DNA of 64,000 bases from contig JAWWNJ010000131.1 of assembly GCA_037176885.1 (NCBI GenBank), positions 496,001-560,000 of the forward strand, given 5' to 3'. The notes beneath the pieces were generated by a model. The model saw only the letters and a program-made list of their open reading frames with translations, was not told the origin of the DNA and searched no databases. The stretch comes from Favolaschia claudopus. Taxonomy: Eukaryota > Basidiomycota > Agaricomycetes > Agaricales > Mycenaceae. Below, piece by piece: positions 1 through 11,760 of the stretch. The translations under genes and the position numbers were made by a program. Each line of letters starts with the position of its first letter. The stretch's first letter is position 1.

Positions 1-3000
1 GGTGCACGGTCTGTTGGGGTGACTTTAACAGTTTCCGGGCGGAACTATTATCATTCCTATTCATTCATAAAAGTAGGTGGTACTGTATCAAAACAGACTG
101 CCTTCGCTTACCAGTTACCCATAGATCCGAATTTTTGCTCATATCAACAATTTCAGTATCGCAGTGGATTCCGCCCATGCTTTGGTGGATTATATGACAA
201 CTACTTCACTGCTCACGCCCACACTTCTCGATCGGTTTCTTTCGACACCTATGACCTCAAAAATGTTCGGAATCTACGTCTCCGACTTTCCTCTTTGGAA
301 GCTGTCTTGCCTTCTTGGCGAGGATTGGCTTCATGAAGATGTGGTCAATGCTCTTTCCGAACTGCTTTACTTTACTGCAGTTGCAGAATCGGATGCCGTT
401 GACCCTCCTGTCGTCATTCTTCCCACAAGTTTTCTCGCCGACGCCAAGTACCTGTACGAACAGTCACCTCGATTGTTTAGCCCAAATCTTGTTGCCTTGC
501 GTCACCGCCTTCGATCCGCCCCCGTTAATGTAATCTATGCTTTGAATTGCTTCTCTGATCATTATTCCACCTATCGTCACATCCCGAACACTTCCTCACT
601 TGATTTTGGTGATTCGTTGAACCGATCACCAGAAACCAACGTGCTGGACGTCTTCTGCTGGGTTCTATCTGACATCGGAAACACAACACCTTCATCGATC
701 GGCAAAATCAATACATCACAGCAGCGTGCGGCCTCAGGAAGCTGTGGGGTTGCGGCTCTGAATATCGTCGAATCCGATATCAACACAGAAATTGCAAAAT
801 GGAACAATCGCAATAGCCAGCAATTCCGGCGTCGTGCGTTACGCGACCTGATACTTTATCATGCAACCGCCACCGATTGTGATTCCTCTGTTGTGAGTGG
901 CCTTGACCATTTTTCCCTTCGTGCTTGAACTTAACTTTGATTGACCGTGTTATTTAGACTTTTGAGAGCTGCGTGCTCCCGATAGCCGTGCCTGGGGACG
1001 ACTCGAACATGTCGCTTGCACGGGACGGGCCGTTTGGTTATAACGACTTCAATCTCTATGCGCCAACGGTATTTTATTTTTATCTTTGTTACGAACGGCA
1101 TGGGAAATTAATCTTGCTACCAGCCAACACATCCCATCTATGCATTTCTGAATGCCGTCCAAATGCAACCCGCTGTGAATGTTGCAGCCAACCTCTCCCC
1201 ATGGCCGCATGGGAATACGGTAATTCTACGCAGTAAACTTTGTGCCACAGCACTGATTCTTTCAACAGCCTATGAATCTTCCTCTCGGCGAACCTTTTGA
1301 GGTTAAACCTAAGCTTCGAGCGAACTCTCCCTATCTTTCATCGACGCTCCCGCCGCTCCTTTCAGTCTCCCCGCCTCCCCCACTCCCGCTACTTCAAGAC
1401 TTGATCTCATTTAAATCCTCGCACATTATCCTCGATCCTAAAACTCCGCCTGCGTCTCCGTCAGCTTCCGATGTCATTGATCTATGCACTCCGAGCCCTC
1501 AAATACCGCCACCGCGTCAGATCCCCAGTGTCAAAACCGAGGTGATTGACCTCACCGTGCTCTCTCCTTGCGCTCCAAAGCCTCGCGCTGCCGCTCCCGC
1601 CATCAAACCCGATCCTTCGTTGGAGACTGTGAATCCCATCCGGATCGGGTCGTACTTTGCGGAATTTGAACAGGGACGAGATGCCGTGTTCGATCGAGAA
1701 TCAAGTCTCGGTCACATTTGGCGCACTGGTCAAACGAAGCGCTCTAGCAACGGGTCGGTGCGACGGATTACCCTCCGGTGTAACCATTATGGGGAGGGTA
1801 AGAGTTCTCATCGTGCAGATATTGACCCGTCTGATTTTCGTACTGGGAAAACGAATCGCACCGAATGTTCTGCCCATGTCAACCTCGCTGTTGTTCCCGG
1901 TGGTGGATGGCATGTCACGGTGGCCGAATGGGAACATAATCACCCGCCAGAGGTGCCAATAGGTGGTACCGTTCCTCGGCCACCTACTCGGGAGCAGCGC
2001 GAGCTCGTAAAAGAATATGTGGCCACCGGTGTTGATTTTAGTCGCGCTCAAATTTCGCAGATCCTTCTTAATCGCTATCCCGATCACCCGTTGGAGCGGC
2101 GTCAAGTTTCAAACCTCATTAATGACGCTCACAGGGCTGGGAGGAAGGATGTTGATTGCCTTGGTGGCGATTTCGGCGCGGTACTTTCCAGCATTCGTGA
2201 TCTCAAGGTCCTGGATCCGAGATGGGATTTCGACATCAAACTTGACGAGAACCAAGTGGTCATTGCACTGTGGTGGCAGTCACCCACCCAAGCAGGCTTA
2301 ACTCGTCACTATTCCGACATTCTCATCAACGATAACACTTACGGTCGCAACCAGTATGGTTATGCCCTCAACATCGGTGAGTAGTTGATTTACTCTTGAA
2401 TTTTGTTCGGTCGGGTGTTCTGACGCTTGAATCAGGAATTGGTATCGACAGCTCGGGCAAATCCAGAAATCTTTGGTACGCTCTGCAGCTTTTCGAGAAC
2501 ACAGAAACGCACGATTGGGCCTTCGGGAACCATTTACGAAGTGCCGGACGACCACCCGAGGTTCTTGCATCCGATCGTGATGCTGCACTTATTGCCAGTG
2601 CGTCGCGGACAATGCCCCTTACCTTTCATGTCTACTGCCTTCACCATTTGGATGGCAATGTTGCCACGAATATTCGTGCGTCTCTTGGGAACGAATGGGA
2701 CAACTTTAAACGCGATTTTTGGGTCGCGTACCGCGCAGTTTCCCCTTCCGAGTTTGATCGAGCATGGCAGGCTCTGTGTTCTCGCTACCCCGTCGCCGCT
2801 ACTTACTTGACCGACGAATTATATCCTTGTCGGTCTCACTGGGCATGGGCATGGGTCAGCAACGTCTTTACTGCCGGCATCCGAACTACGGGACGGGTCG
2901 AAGGTGAAAATAAAATCAACAAGGTTATTGGTGGGCCGAAGAAGACTGCACTTCAGCTTTTCAACGGTCTCAATGGTCGTTCGGATGACCAGACCACCAA

Positions 3001-4700
3001 TGATCTGATACAAGTTCGTCAGGTGCGTCGACTGTCAGCGTCCCTTCAAATACTCCAATGATTGACATTAATTAAGTCTTCTCGACGCCAACATGACAGC
3101 AATTTGGAAAGCTTGTTTTGCAGGCCACTGGCAATGATTCGCGAGCTCGCTGGCCCATATGCACTTCAAACTTGCTTCAAACAGATGCAGGACAGCCTGT
3201 TCTATCAGACCGAGGTGATTCAAAGGCCAAATGAAGTACGAAACTGGGTAAGTGTCTAGTCTCTTCGATTGACATTGCTAGTATTGATAATTTCAACTCA
3301 GAATGAATACGCTCTCCGCGTTAATCAGGAAACTAGTTGGCAATTTTCCAACGGAGAAGAACATGTATGTGATCTTCTCCTGGCTTCGAATCAGTCTAAT
3401 GAATGTGACCAGGATATGATAAATACCTTCAACAACGATGGCGCGCATATCTCAATCAAGTGGTTGATACAACAGGTCACCCAGCGCGGTCTCGATGTAC
3501 GTCATCTTCTACGGGTTCGACATGCAGCCACCGGTACTGTACATTATCTTGTCGTTCTCCCGGATGGAAGATACATATGTAATTGTGGTATGCCCTCCAA
3601 TCTGGGCATTCCGTGCCGGCACTATTTTCGCATTTGGCTGGACGTCGAAGGCTTGCCATTCCATATCTCGTTGATCCGTCCCAGGTTTTTATTCACCGTC
3701 CTCATCCATGCCGTTTCACTGCTCACTTTGTTTTCTTTGATATAGATGGCATCAAAATGCTTCGAACTCTACTGGCGCCATCGCCGCCGTTTGTCGAACT
3801 CATCAACTTCAACCCGATGAGTTCAGATTCCAAGCAACAGTCATCTCTTCCGCGTTTGCATCAAATCCTCTTGACACCACATCTCATTCCGCAACACCTG
3901 CACCACGCACTCAGACAATACCCGCTCGCGAGGTTTTTCATAATGTTCAAACTGCGATCCGTCCCCTGCTAGCTGGCGTCCAAACTGCAGAGCAGGTTGA
4001 AGATCTGGTTCAGAGCTTGGCGGACTTACAGTATGTCTTGATTCACTATTTCTCGTTGTTGAAATTGAAAAAGACGTGTTTCAGTCAGCAAAATTTAGCT
4101 GATGCTCGCCAGGAGCAAATCGTCGATCCACCTGCCATACTTGGGAAAGGTCGACCGCGAACGGCACGCTTCACTAATGCGCGTGAAGGTCGCGGGCAGC
4201 GCCGTCGACTTCAATCTTCGGCGCAGGAAAACTCCAGCCATGTGGTTTTAGCTCCGGCTTCAAGGTCTCGAGCCGGACGCTCGTATAAATGTGCACTTTG
4301 TCGTAAGGAGGGGCACAATCGCCTGAATTGTCCAGCAGGGCAATAATTAACTACGTATTAAGTACTTTACCTTATCCTCGTACACTCACACAATCAAAGT
4401 CGGCCGATCTGGGTCGAGGATAAATTCATTGAACCTTGAGCAACATATTTTTTGTTTAATGCCATCAACCCACCTCAATTGAGCGTTATTTATTTGGAAC
4501 ACGGTAGTGGTTGAAGCGAAAAACAAGGACCATTGAAACTCAACGGCATCAAACGGTGATCAGTTGGCAATCAGGATCACAGTGCCGATTGCGCGCCGAA
4601 TAAATATGCCGAACACGGGTTTCTCTAGAAACCCGGATGCCGAACACCAGTTGATAGAACGGCAGGGGTTTCTCGAGAAGCCGGGTTTCTCATTAGATTT
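1..4700 (+). mobile_element. MULE (Mutator-like) DNA transposon, left end outside the window
   Basis: The gene inside has a Mutator-type transposase with SWIM finger and zinc knuckle, so this is an autonomous MULE. The left terminus lies before base 1. The right terminus is not defined; it probably falls between 4346 and about 4700, where two hairpin-like segments occur (around 4616-4640 and 4670-4695, both built on gggtttct/agaaaccc). The repeat unit that follows starts abruptly near 4858 and lacks the 5' part seen in its relative at 30.7 kb, which fits truncation by this insertion. Confidence 0.7.
157..4346 (+). CDS. Ulp1-like cysteine protease fused to MULE transposase (5' partial)
   Basis: Visible exons are 157-892, 958-1068, 1124-1219, 1269-2376, 2436-3022, 3077-3247, 3302-3364, 3413-3684, 3746-4030 and 4085-4346; all phases match and no stop interrupts. 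The first exon encodes a C48/Ulp1-like protease: the DWLHEDVVNALSELL segment, then His (SDHYSTY), Asp (FGDSL) and Cys (SGSCGVAALN) as a plausible triad. After a proline-rich linker with two VIDL(C/T) motifs comes a FAR1/WRKY-like zinc cluster (CNHYG...EHNHPPE), the MULE DDE core (NDNTYGRNQYG, ASDRDAAL, GRVEGENK), a SWIM finger (CNCGMPSNLGIPCRH), a basic GRPR stretch and a C-terminal CCHC knuckle (CALCRKEGHNRLNC). The part from codon ATG 1272 alone would give 914 residues. The role is transposition, with the protease perhaps acting on SUMO-like conjugates. The joint at 1219/1269 keeps frame, so I prefer one fused protein; two separate genes remain possible. The 5' exon(s) lie at or before the left edge. 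Confidence 0.82.
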
Positions 4701-4857
4701 TGCCGTAGATCATCAGTCTTCTTCCTGCCCATACCGAGGGTTTTCGTCCATCGCGAAGCCCAGAGCGGCTCTTCCGGCGTAGCCCCACCTACCTCGGCTG
4801 TCTCTCCCTCAGAAGAGGTCGGAGCCTCTCCAGCGTGTAATTGCATCGCGGCGAGAA
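4347..4857. other. Non-coding stretch with two hairpins
   Basis: There is no coding signal. The stretch holds the likely 3' flank of the MULE gene and two short imperfect palindromes (around 4616 and 4670) that share the same arm sequence and may belong to the transposon end. Confidence 0.35.
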
Positions 4858-6560
4858 CCAGAGATATCCAGGCCATTGATCAAGACGCGACGACGACGAA
4901 AACCAGCGTCTTGTGCGATTTGATGCGATTTGGCGGTGTGGCGGTCGAAGTGTTACATGTAGACGGGGGAGGGGACTCCGGATGCCCTGCAAAGAGAAGT
5001 CATGTCAGTCATGGCGATGAGACGACGAAGTCCAAGTAGGTAAGCCCGACGCAGAGCCGGGAAGAACGACGTAGAAGTAGAGTTGCATCCGCAGGACGAG
5101 GTACGCACCCGCACCGCACTGTATATGTGCCGACCTCCCGCTCATCCCACGTAGCATCCGACGGCGACACTCTCGACCTGCATCCATCCGTCCATTATGG
5201 CCACCACGACAAGTGTCGCGCAAGCCAGAAGGGACGGATAGGTGTAGGTGTCACCGCGACAGGGGACTACGGTACACGTTCACGACCAGCGGCATCGAGG
5301 GATACCGCGGATAACGACGCGTCGTTGGGCAGCTGTGATTCGACTGGAATCGGCGCACGCGAGGGAGACGAAACATGAGCGGGGAGAGAGCTTGAGGTCT
5401 GCGAAGGGAGGAATGTCAGTCAAGTAAAGCGTGGTCAAGATGAGAAGACAAGAGGAAGATTGGCGAGCATCGATGATACCGAGCGAGATTGTCTCCCGCT
5501 GAAATGAAATATATCCCGAAGAGGCGAGGAAACGCTATCCTCGACCGCGTCTGTATCCCACACCGCCCCCATCCAACTCAGAATTCACGATGGAAGATGA
5601 GTATTTGATACCTAAGGACAAAAGATCAGTGCGTACCGTTTATCATGCATTCTCTTCGCGGTGTCCCAACAACGCGGAGCGGAAGATGTATTGTCGGGGA
5701 GCGTCAAAGCAAGTGCGGTGATACTATCGCGTTGACGAGGTGGCGGGGTGTGAATGACCAGTCACAGGAAGTGCCGATGCAAGCTCCTCGTCACCGCCCA
5801 CAGACTAGCCATCCCGTGGAGGGCAAGTTACGGGACTCTGTGGCTCTGTGTGTAAAGGATTGGCGAAGATGGGGAGGATAGGCACAGATTTAAGGCAAAC
5901 AGGAAAAGAGAAGGAGCTGCACATTCGAAGGCGGAGTTGAAGCTGAAAAAAATTGGCCCTTGAACTTCCCGGAAATTGCTGAATTCGAAGAGACAGTTGC
6001 GCGTTAGAAATTCGTTTTCACCCAGGCCTTGTACGAGCTGATGGGTAGGAATAGAGGAGCAACCGCCTCGAGGGTCGTCCAACAAAGGCCGGTGAGAAAG
6101 TGAAACTTCAAGAAAGACTCGGAAAAGAAGGTCTTGTGTCATTGATGTGACAAGCGGAGTGACATGTGACGTGACTCTCGTCTTCTTAACCTCAACTTCA
6201 TGTCGACCACACGGGCACGACGCTCTCCAGCTCAGTTCGGAGTCCGGTTAGAATTATCGGCGGTGCTCTCCTCGCCCACACTCAATTACCTCTGTTTCTC
6301 ATGAATATAAGCATGAATGAAGCACGGTCACAAGACATTCTTCAATCTGAAATCTTGAATGCTACTTACGCTCGCTTCCCACCGATTTCGTCTGCAATTC
6401 TGGGGCTTCTCCCTCCCGCGTTGTTCTCGGGGACGCAAGCCTATCGTAATTAACGTAGGCGCCCTCATAAATTTGGAGACGACATGAGATCCAAGGATTT
6501 TAATCCTTGTCTCGCCGAACTGAGCCCACGGTCTGTTACCTTACTGCAATACAAAGCTCC
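4858..6560 (-). repeat. Copy 0 of the array's GC-rich repeat unit
   Basis: The segment aligns over its length with 31.15-33.05 kb. Shared blocks include the one ending ccagcgtcttgtgcgatt (4910 and 31220), the block around catccgtccatt (5185 and 31530) and the block cgtctgcaattctggggc (6390 and 32838), followed in both by an ataaatttg(g/a)agacgac block. It lies directly upstream of the plus-strand gene at 7170, so any minus-strand transcript would be divergent from that gene. Its 5' part is missing compared with the copy at 30.7 kb. I see no complete protein. Diverged direct relatives lie at 9.9, 15.9, 21.2, 25.6, 30.7, 50.5 and 52.6 kb. Confidence 0.65.
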
Positions 6561-7123
6561 CTTTCGCGTCGTTCTCGAAAACTCAAGCTTAACTGCTTAT
6601 TCTGTGCTGTAGAAGTCGGCAGAATCTAGTTACAACACCGCTGGCATCTCAGCGAGCAAGCTGCTAACTTCCAGTAAGCCGATGGCTATGGAATCGCATT
6701 CCTGCTGTATGCCGTCAGTTGGTACTATGTGTGAGCCGCCTTTCTGCTATCGCCGACATAGATGATACTTATAGGCAAAGAATCAAAGAATGCCCTTGGA
6801 TTCACGATAACGGCGCATGTCTCGAATTCTGGCCTTTGTAGTGTAACTGCAGCTTCAACCCGAAGCTAAGGCGCAACATTCCACAGAACGCGTAACACTG
6901 TCAACGACTCCACCGAATCAGAGGTTCAGGGAGAGTTCGTCTAGTGAGAGGCGGCTAAAATCTGTCTTACGCCGACTTCCAGGGAGTACGAAAATGCTTC
7001 TCATGTCCATATATGGGTGCCAGTGCCCAGGAGATCTATGTGGCGGTTTGGGATACCCATAGATTAGCGCCCGCAAAGCTTAAAAGCAGCGCCGCGGTGA
7101 GGGATGTGTCTCGGTCTTCGACG
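6561..7123. other. Intergenic region upstream of the glycine-rich/SAM gene
   Basis: No supported gene was found. It separates repeat copy 0 from the gene at 7170 and presumably holds promoter sequence. Confidence 0.4.
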
Positions 7124-7130
7124 TATAAAG
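7124..7130 (+). promoter_or_regulatory. Putative TATA box (TATAAAG)
   Basis: The sequence TATAAAG lies 46 bases before the chosen start codon at 7170, a normal spacing for a fungal core promoter with a short leader. Confidence 0.45.
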
Positions 7131-7169
7131 CTAAGGCTGCCCATCTTCGCGTCCCCCAAGCTCGTAGCC

Positions 7170-8578
7170 ATGCCCAAAGGTGCTCAAGAATTTAAAGGTA
7201 CAACTTTTGAATTCCGTCTGGCGATAACGGGAGCTGATTCAACTTCCTCTTCTCTACAGAGCGTGTTGGCGGTACGGGTGGTATAGGAGAAGGTCCGTCT
7301 TTGAGTGGGCCAATCGTGCGGCTCAACAAAGCCGATCTGCCTCGCATCGAGAAGATGAGCATAGCAAGTTTTTGTGCTAAATATCAACTGGACGACGACA
7401 TCCGTGAACGATTGGAAGATGAAGGCTTCCAGAATATAACAGCACTTTGCTACGCGAAAGAAGGCGAGCTCAAAAAGATGGGATCCAATATCGGAAATAT
7501 TGCCGAGATAAAAGCGGCGCTGAAGCGTAGGTTGGCAGAGCAAGGGATTGTGGCTGTCACCACAGATACCACGAACGATTGGGATGTTAGAGGTAGGCTT
7601 TGTTCTTTCATACATAATTCGTCGACGATTGTATTGCATCATAGGTGGAGAAGGGAGGTGCTGGCGGACAGGGCAGCATACAGCCTGGTACTGGAGGAAC
7701 GGGGAAGGCAAACGAGTTCGACCTCGAAGGGTTGCATACAGCAAATGTCGGAGGTGACATCAAAGGTGCGCGAAACGAAAAGGTATGCAACGTACTGCTG
7801 ATACTTTTTTGTCTCAGGGGGAAAAGGAGGAAAAGGCGGTGCGATTGACCATCCAAGCCTCCTTACGGCGCACATGCCTAGCAGTCTGGATCCTATCCAG
7901 ACCCTCACAGCAGGCCCTACGCTCGGTGATTCCATCTGTATACTTCGAAAAAAAAAACACATCTGACAACAATTGCAGATTCTAACATGAATGAGATCGA
8001 AGTGGTTCAAGTTCGAAAACGTTTAAATGTCGAAGGTCAATGCGCTGTGATTTCAAGTGCACTGTTTCTTACCTATTGTGGTATAGGCGGGGAGGGTGGA
8101 GCCGGCGGCTGGGCGCCTGAAAGAGGTGGAACAGGCGGTGAAGGCCAAGGGCCTGAGGTCGCCATGTCCTACGTCAGCCACTTGAAGATAAAGGGTGCAG
8201 CAATATCTCGTCAATCTCCAACGTTCTCACTTTTGATTCACAGGTGGGATTGGTGGTGAAGGTGGCAAATCCTCAAATCGCGGCGGACACGGCGGAGACG
8301 GAGCTGCTTCTTCAATCTCGGATCTCGTTGTCACCATCGCGGAGGACACCCGCCGGAGACTACCAAGGGAACTGCTTGGGGTTCTTGACCTCGGCGGTAA
8401 TCTACTCAAGCTGCTGAAAGACAACGGGTTCAGGGCCGTGGAGGGCCTTCTGGAATTGCATTTGGAGGATTTGAAGAGCTTTCCGGGGTTCAAGACTGGG
8501 CATGTGGGCACTTTGAAGGGGGAGTTGAATACGTTTTGCGCGACACACGCGCCGCCGAAAGAGCAGCCGAAAGATTAG
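7170..8578 (+). CDS. Glycine-rich modular protein with two SAM-like domains
   Basis: Exons 7170-7197, 7260-7592, 7658-7765, 7818-7937, 7979-8035, 8087-8194 and 8244-8578 give 362 residues. Every intron is in phase 1, so exons can be added or lost without shifting frame. Glycine-rich blocks start exons 2, 3, 4, 6 and 7 (for example GGTGGIGEGP, GGEGGAGGWAPERGGTGGEG). Exon 2 continues into a helical SAM-like segment (FCAKYQLDDDIRERLEDEGF, then a GNIAEIKAALKRRL helix). Exon 7 holds a second one (LLKLLKDNGFRAVEGLLEL ... KTGHVGTLKGELNTF). SAM-like folds usually mediate protein-protein contacts; pairing with GGxGG blocks is something I recall from other agaric predicted proteins. The weak point is the 5' border of exon 3: the natural acceptor at 7644 would shift frame, and only an acceptor at 7657 rescues it. 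The start is chosen because it reads MPKGAQEFK and then splices in phase into GGTGG. Confidence 0.72.
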
Positions 8579-9060
8579 TCTGATTCTCGTCGTATCATGA
8601 ATACAGTCTTGTAGCTCGATCCATCCTATGCTCAACAATGTTTCACATTTTACACTCGCTACCAAAGATCAGACTATGTCTTTACGACGGACAAGATACG
8701 ACACCGTGGTAATCTTTCTTGCAAAGAGGCGTCAGCCTTCAGCCACGATTCCTGCAGCGTCTCGTCCGTCAATCCTGTTCCTCCGCCACCAACACCACAT
8801 GCTCGTCAGCTAAGCACCAGCACCACGCTCGCGACAGCCCTCGCCGCCAGGCTTAGTTAGTTGGTAAGCTAGGACATCTCAGCATCTGAAGGAAAACGGT
8901 AGGAGAATCGGCTTCGACTCCGAGTCGAAGTGTGAAGTCGAGGAAAAAAAAGAAGATAATCACTGGCACGGCCCAAGGTAGGCAGAGTAAAGCGTAAGGC
9001 AACTGACACGAAGAAAGAGGGGCATGATCCAGGCCACAGGCATATCATCAGAAAGCGTCT
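8579..9060. other. Intergenic region, no gene seen
   Basis: This is the 3' flank of the gene ending at 8578 up to the fold-back element. No coding signal was found. Confidence 0.4.
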
Positions 9061-9850
9061 CACACCTCGGGAGCGCGCAAAAAAGGCTCCCCACAGTTAG
9101 ATTTTAATTCTAGATATTGAGGTACAAAAAAAGTTCCCAATATAGTACTTTGATATCAAAGATAAAAGGCTCCCTAAAAGTTCCCCCGATTAGTCCGAAA
9201 CTTAGGTGCAAAACAGGCTTGATCATTTTTGAGATAAAAAGGTGCGACTTAAGCGGCCCATTTCCGCGCAACTTACATCGGGTATCAGGGCACCTGATTT
9301 TCGCTTCTTTTTCACGGATAATAAAGAGCTGTTTTTGAACCTGTTTTTGAGCCTGATTATTACATATAACGGGCTCCATATTGCGGCATTGGGGCGCAAG
9401 ATATGGCAAATATCAAGCTCGGTAAAAATGGTCCTGATATTTGCATTATCTTGCGCCCCAATATGGCAAATATCAAGGCTAAGTAAAAGTGGGCCTGATA
9501 TTTGCCATATCTTGCGCCCCAATGCCGCAATATGGAGCCCGTTATATGTAATAATCAGGCTCAAAAACAGGTTCAAAAACAGCTCTTTATTATCCGTGAA
9601 AAAGAAGCGAAAATCAGGTGCCCTGATACCCGATGTAAGTTGCGCGGAAATGGGCCGCTTAAGTCGCACCTTTTTATCTCAAAAATGATCAAGCCTGTTT
9701 TGCACCTAAGTTTCGGACTAATCGGGGGAACTTTTAGGGAGCCTTTTATCTTTGATATCAAAGTACTATATTGGGAACTTTTTTTGTACCTCAATATCTA
9801 GAATTAAAATCTAACTGTGGGGAGCCTTTTTTGCGCGCTCCCGCGGTGTG
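9061..9850. mobile_element. 790 bp fold-back element with 355 bp inverted arms
   Basis: The arms 9061-9415 and 9496-9850 are reverse complements with one mismatch noticed (position 9067), so the two arms yield identical spurious open frames on opposite strands. The 80 bp centre (9416-9495) repeats fragments of the arm tip in both directions. The termini read CACACC...GGTGTG and are flanked on both sides by TCT, a possible 3 bp target duplication. There is no transposase, so it would be non-autonomous. The high arm identity implies recent insertion or arm-to-arm gene conversion. Confidence 0.88.
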
Positions 9851-11760
9851 TCTGAAACCCCGGCCAACAGATTGCACCCCAGCGACGTCAGCAAGCATCG
9901 CAGCGGACTTCCAGTAGGGAGACAATACACCGAGGTGCACATCCCGCCCCATCCACCACACCAGCCTCCATTGCCACAACCCGACAACCTTCAAACGCAC
10001 ATCTCTCCCAACCCGCCGGCTACCGCGTCCCAAACCCAGCCCCGTCTAACAGCCCCGTAGCGACACTCGCAGCAGCAGCGCCGTACCTTGAGAAACACAT
10101 CCCGGGGAATCCGCTGAGCGAGGCGCAGCTCCCTCTCGAGGGAAAGGTAAAATGCTCGAAGGCGGGATAGCACAGCCACAGGGAGGAAAGGCACGAACGG
10201 TGGTTCCCGAGACGGCGACGCATATGCGTCGAGCTCTCTCCGTAAGGGTTTGAGATGCTCAGCGAGCGCTTCGAGGCCAGAGCGTTCACCTCTACAGACC
10301 ACTGCTACGGCTCAGGCCCCAAACGGAACAAGCGGCGGGGGTCCGATGGAGACCACAAAAGAAAGCCCAGGATCATTCCCGAGCTCGTCATTCGGGACCA
10401 CGGCGAGTAGAGCCACGCCTTTGCGACTCGGAGCTTGATACGAGAATGAGAAAAGAAAGCCCCGTATCATTCCCAGATTGTCTTCGGAATCACCGCGCAT
10501 ATGTAACACGGCAAAGCCGAAGCGGTTTGCCACTCCAAGCTCATGCATCTGCGCAAGCATATATGCGAGATTTTGAAGCCACTTTGGCGGAGCAGAGCTC
10601 TAGCAGCCCCGCCTCCCACAGTGTGAAAGCATTAAGTACACATCACGCACCGCGACAGCATCGAGCGCTATGTAACCTGGCAGAACGTACGACGTGAATC
10701 TGCTTCCTCCACTGTTCAAGCCTCAGCGCAGCTGTACCATAGTCTGGCCTTCGCGAGTGCACCACAGGCAACCTCGTCGACATTGAGATTACGCGTGGCG
10801 AAGTCGGTAAAGCTGCGCCCGCATCCTGCGTACAAATATCAGCCGACGTGGCTGCAGCAGCGGGGAAAGGAGGTCTGCGAGAAAAGCAGGAGTCAGACGA
10901 GCTTTGGTAGGGCATTGCGAGGAGATGCGGCAGCTCGAAATCAGAACAGAGATGCTTCGAAGCATGAGGGAGAACGAAGAACGCGGGAAAAAAGGAAACG
11001 AAGCGAAACGAAACGTACCGCTTAAATTTGTGTGCGTACAACATTCCGTTTTCTTCCACAAGCGAAACCACTGCATATCCTCCATCCATCCATCCCGCGC
11101 CTAGGTATCGGCCGCATCAGTGAGTGTGCGCGACGTCGTAGCATTCCGGTACTCAGTGACATGCAAGGGTCAAGCCCAAGTTGTGTTGTGTGGCGGATTC
11201 CTTTCGCTCCAAACTTACATCAAAGTCGTGTCCAAAGAGATCTACATTTCTGCGCAAGTAACGTGTTAGCGAACGAATAAACGCAAGTAGAGGGAAAAAT
11301 GCACCGTAGAAGAACCGTATACCGAGCAATCTCGAGTACATCTACCTCGTTGATGTCGGTATGGTGCCATATCTGGTCCGAAATGACGGTGAAAGCCTCT
11401 GTCGCATCTTGCTTTACCCCGATCCTCTCCGGTCGTATCCTTAACGGCGAACGCCATCGTCTTGATTTTCCTTCAGATCAGCCCCCAGAAGTCCAGACTT
11501 GGATACAAGACAGCCTCTGATATCTCATAGCTCATGCGTGGAAGCTCCGGTAGTCGACATTGTTCGGCTGAGGAAGATGCAGCAAATAGCAGTAAACAAC
11601 TCTTTGATGCGATCAAGATGCGATTTTCCCCACATTCCTCTATCGACTCCTTTGAACTTGAAATCGCCAACAGTCTCGTGCGGGCTTCCTCTCGAAGCCC
11701 AGTGTCAATCTTCTTTGGGATTCGAGCATCTAGTACTAGTACTAGCAGCAAACCTCGTCC
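9851..11760 (-). repeat. Copy 1 of the array's GC-rich repeat unit
   Basis: The 3' block (about 9925-10180) matches copies 2-7 over the segment from catcccgccccatcc to agcacagccac. The 5' part matches copies 3 and 4 around 10790-11070. On the minus strand an exon-like segment ends LVEENGMLYAHKFKR before a GTACGT donor at about 11017; copy 3 has LVEEYGMRFWLDEG before the same donor. A second shared segment (10.8 kb) reads LLSPLLQPRRLIFVRRMRAQ. Other parts carry in-frame stops, so this copy looks decayed. Confidence 0.65.

Noticed and set aside
9110..9801. Identical 99-residue frames on both strands at 9110-9409 and 9502-9801
   Set aside because: They are a consequence of the inverted repeat arms of the fold-back element; composition and lack of motifs do not suggest a protein.
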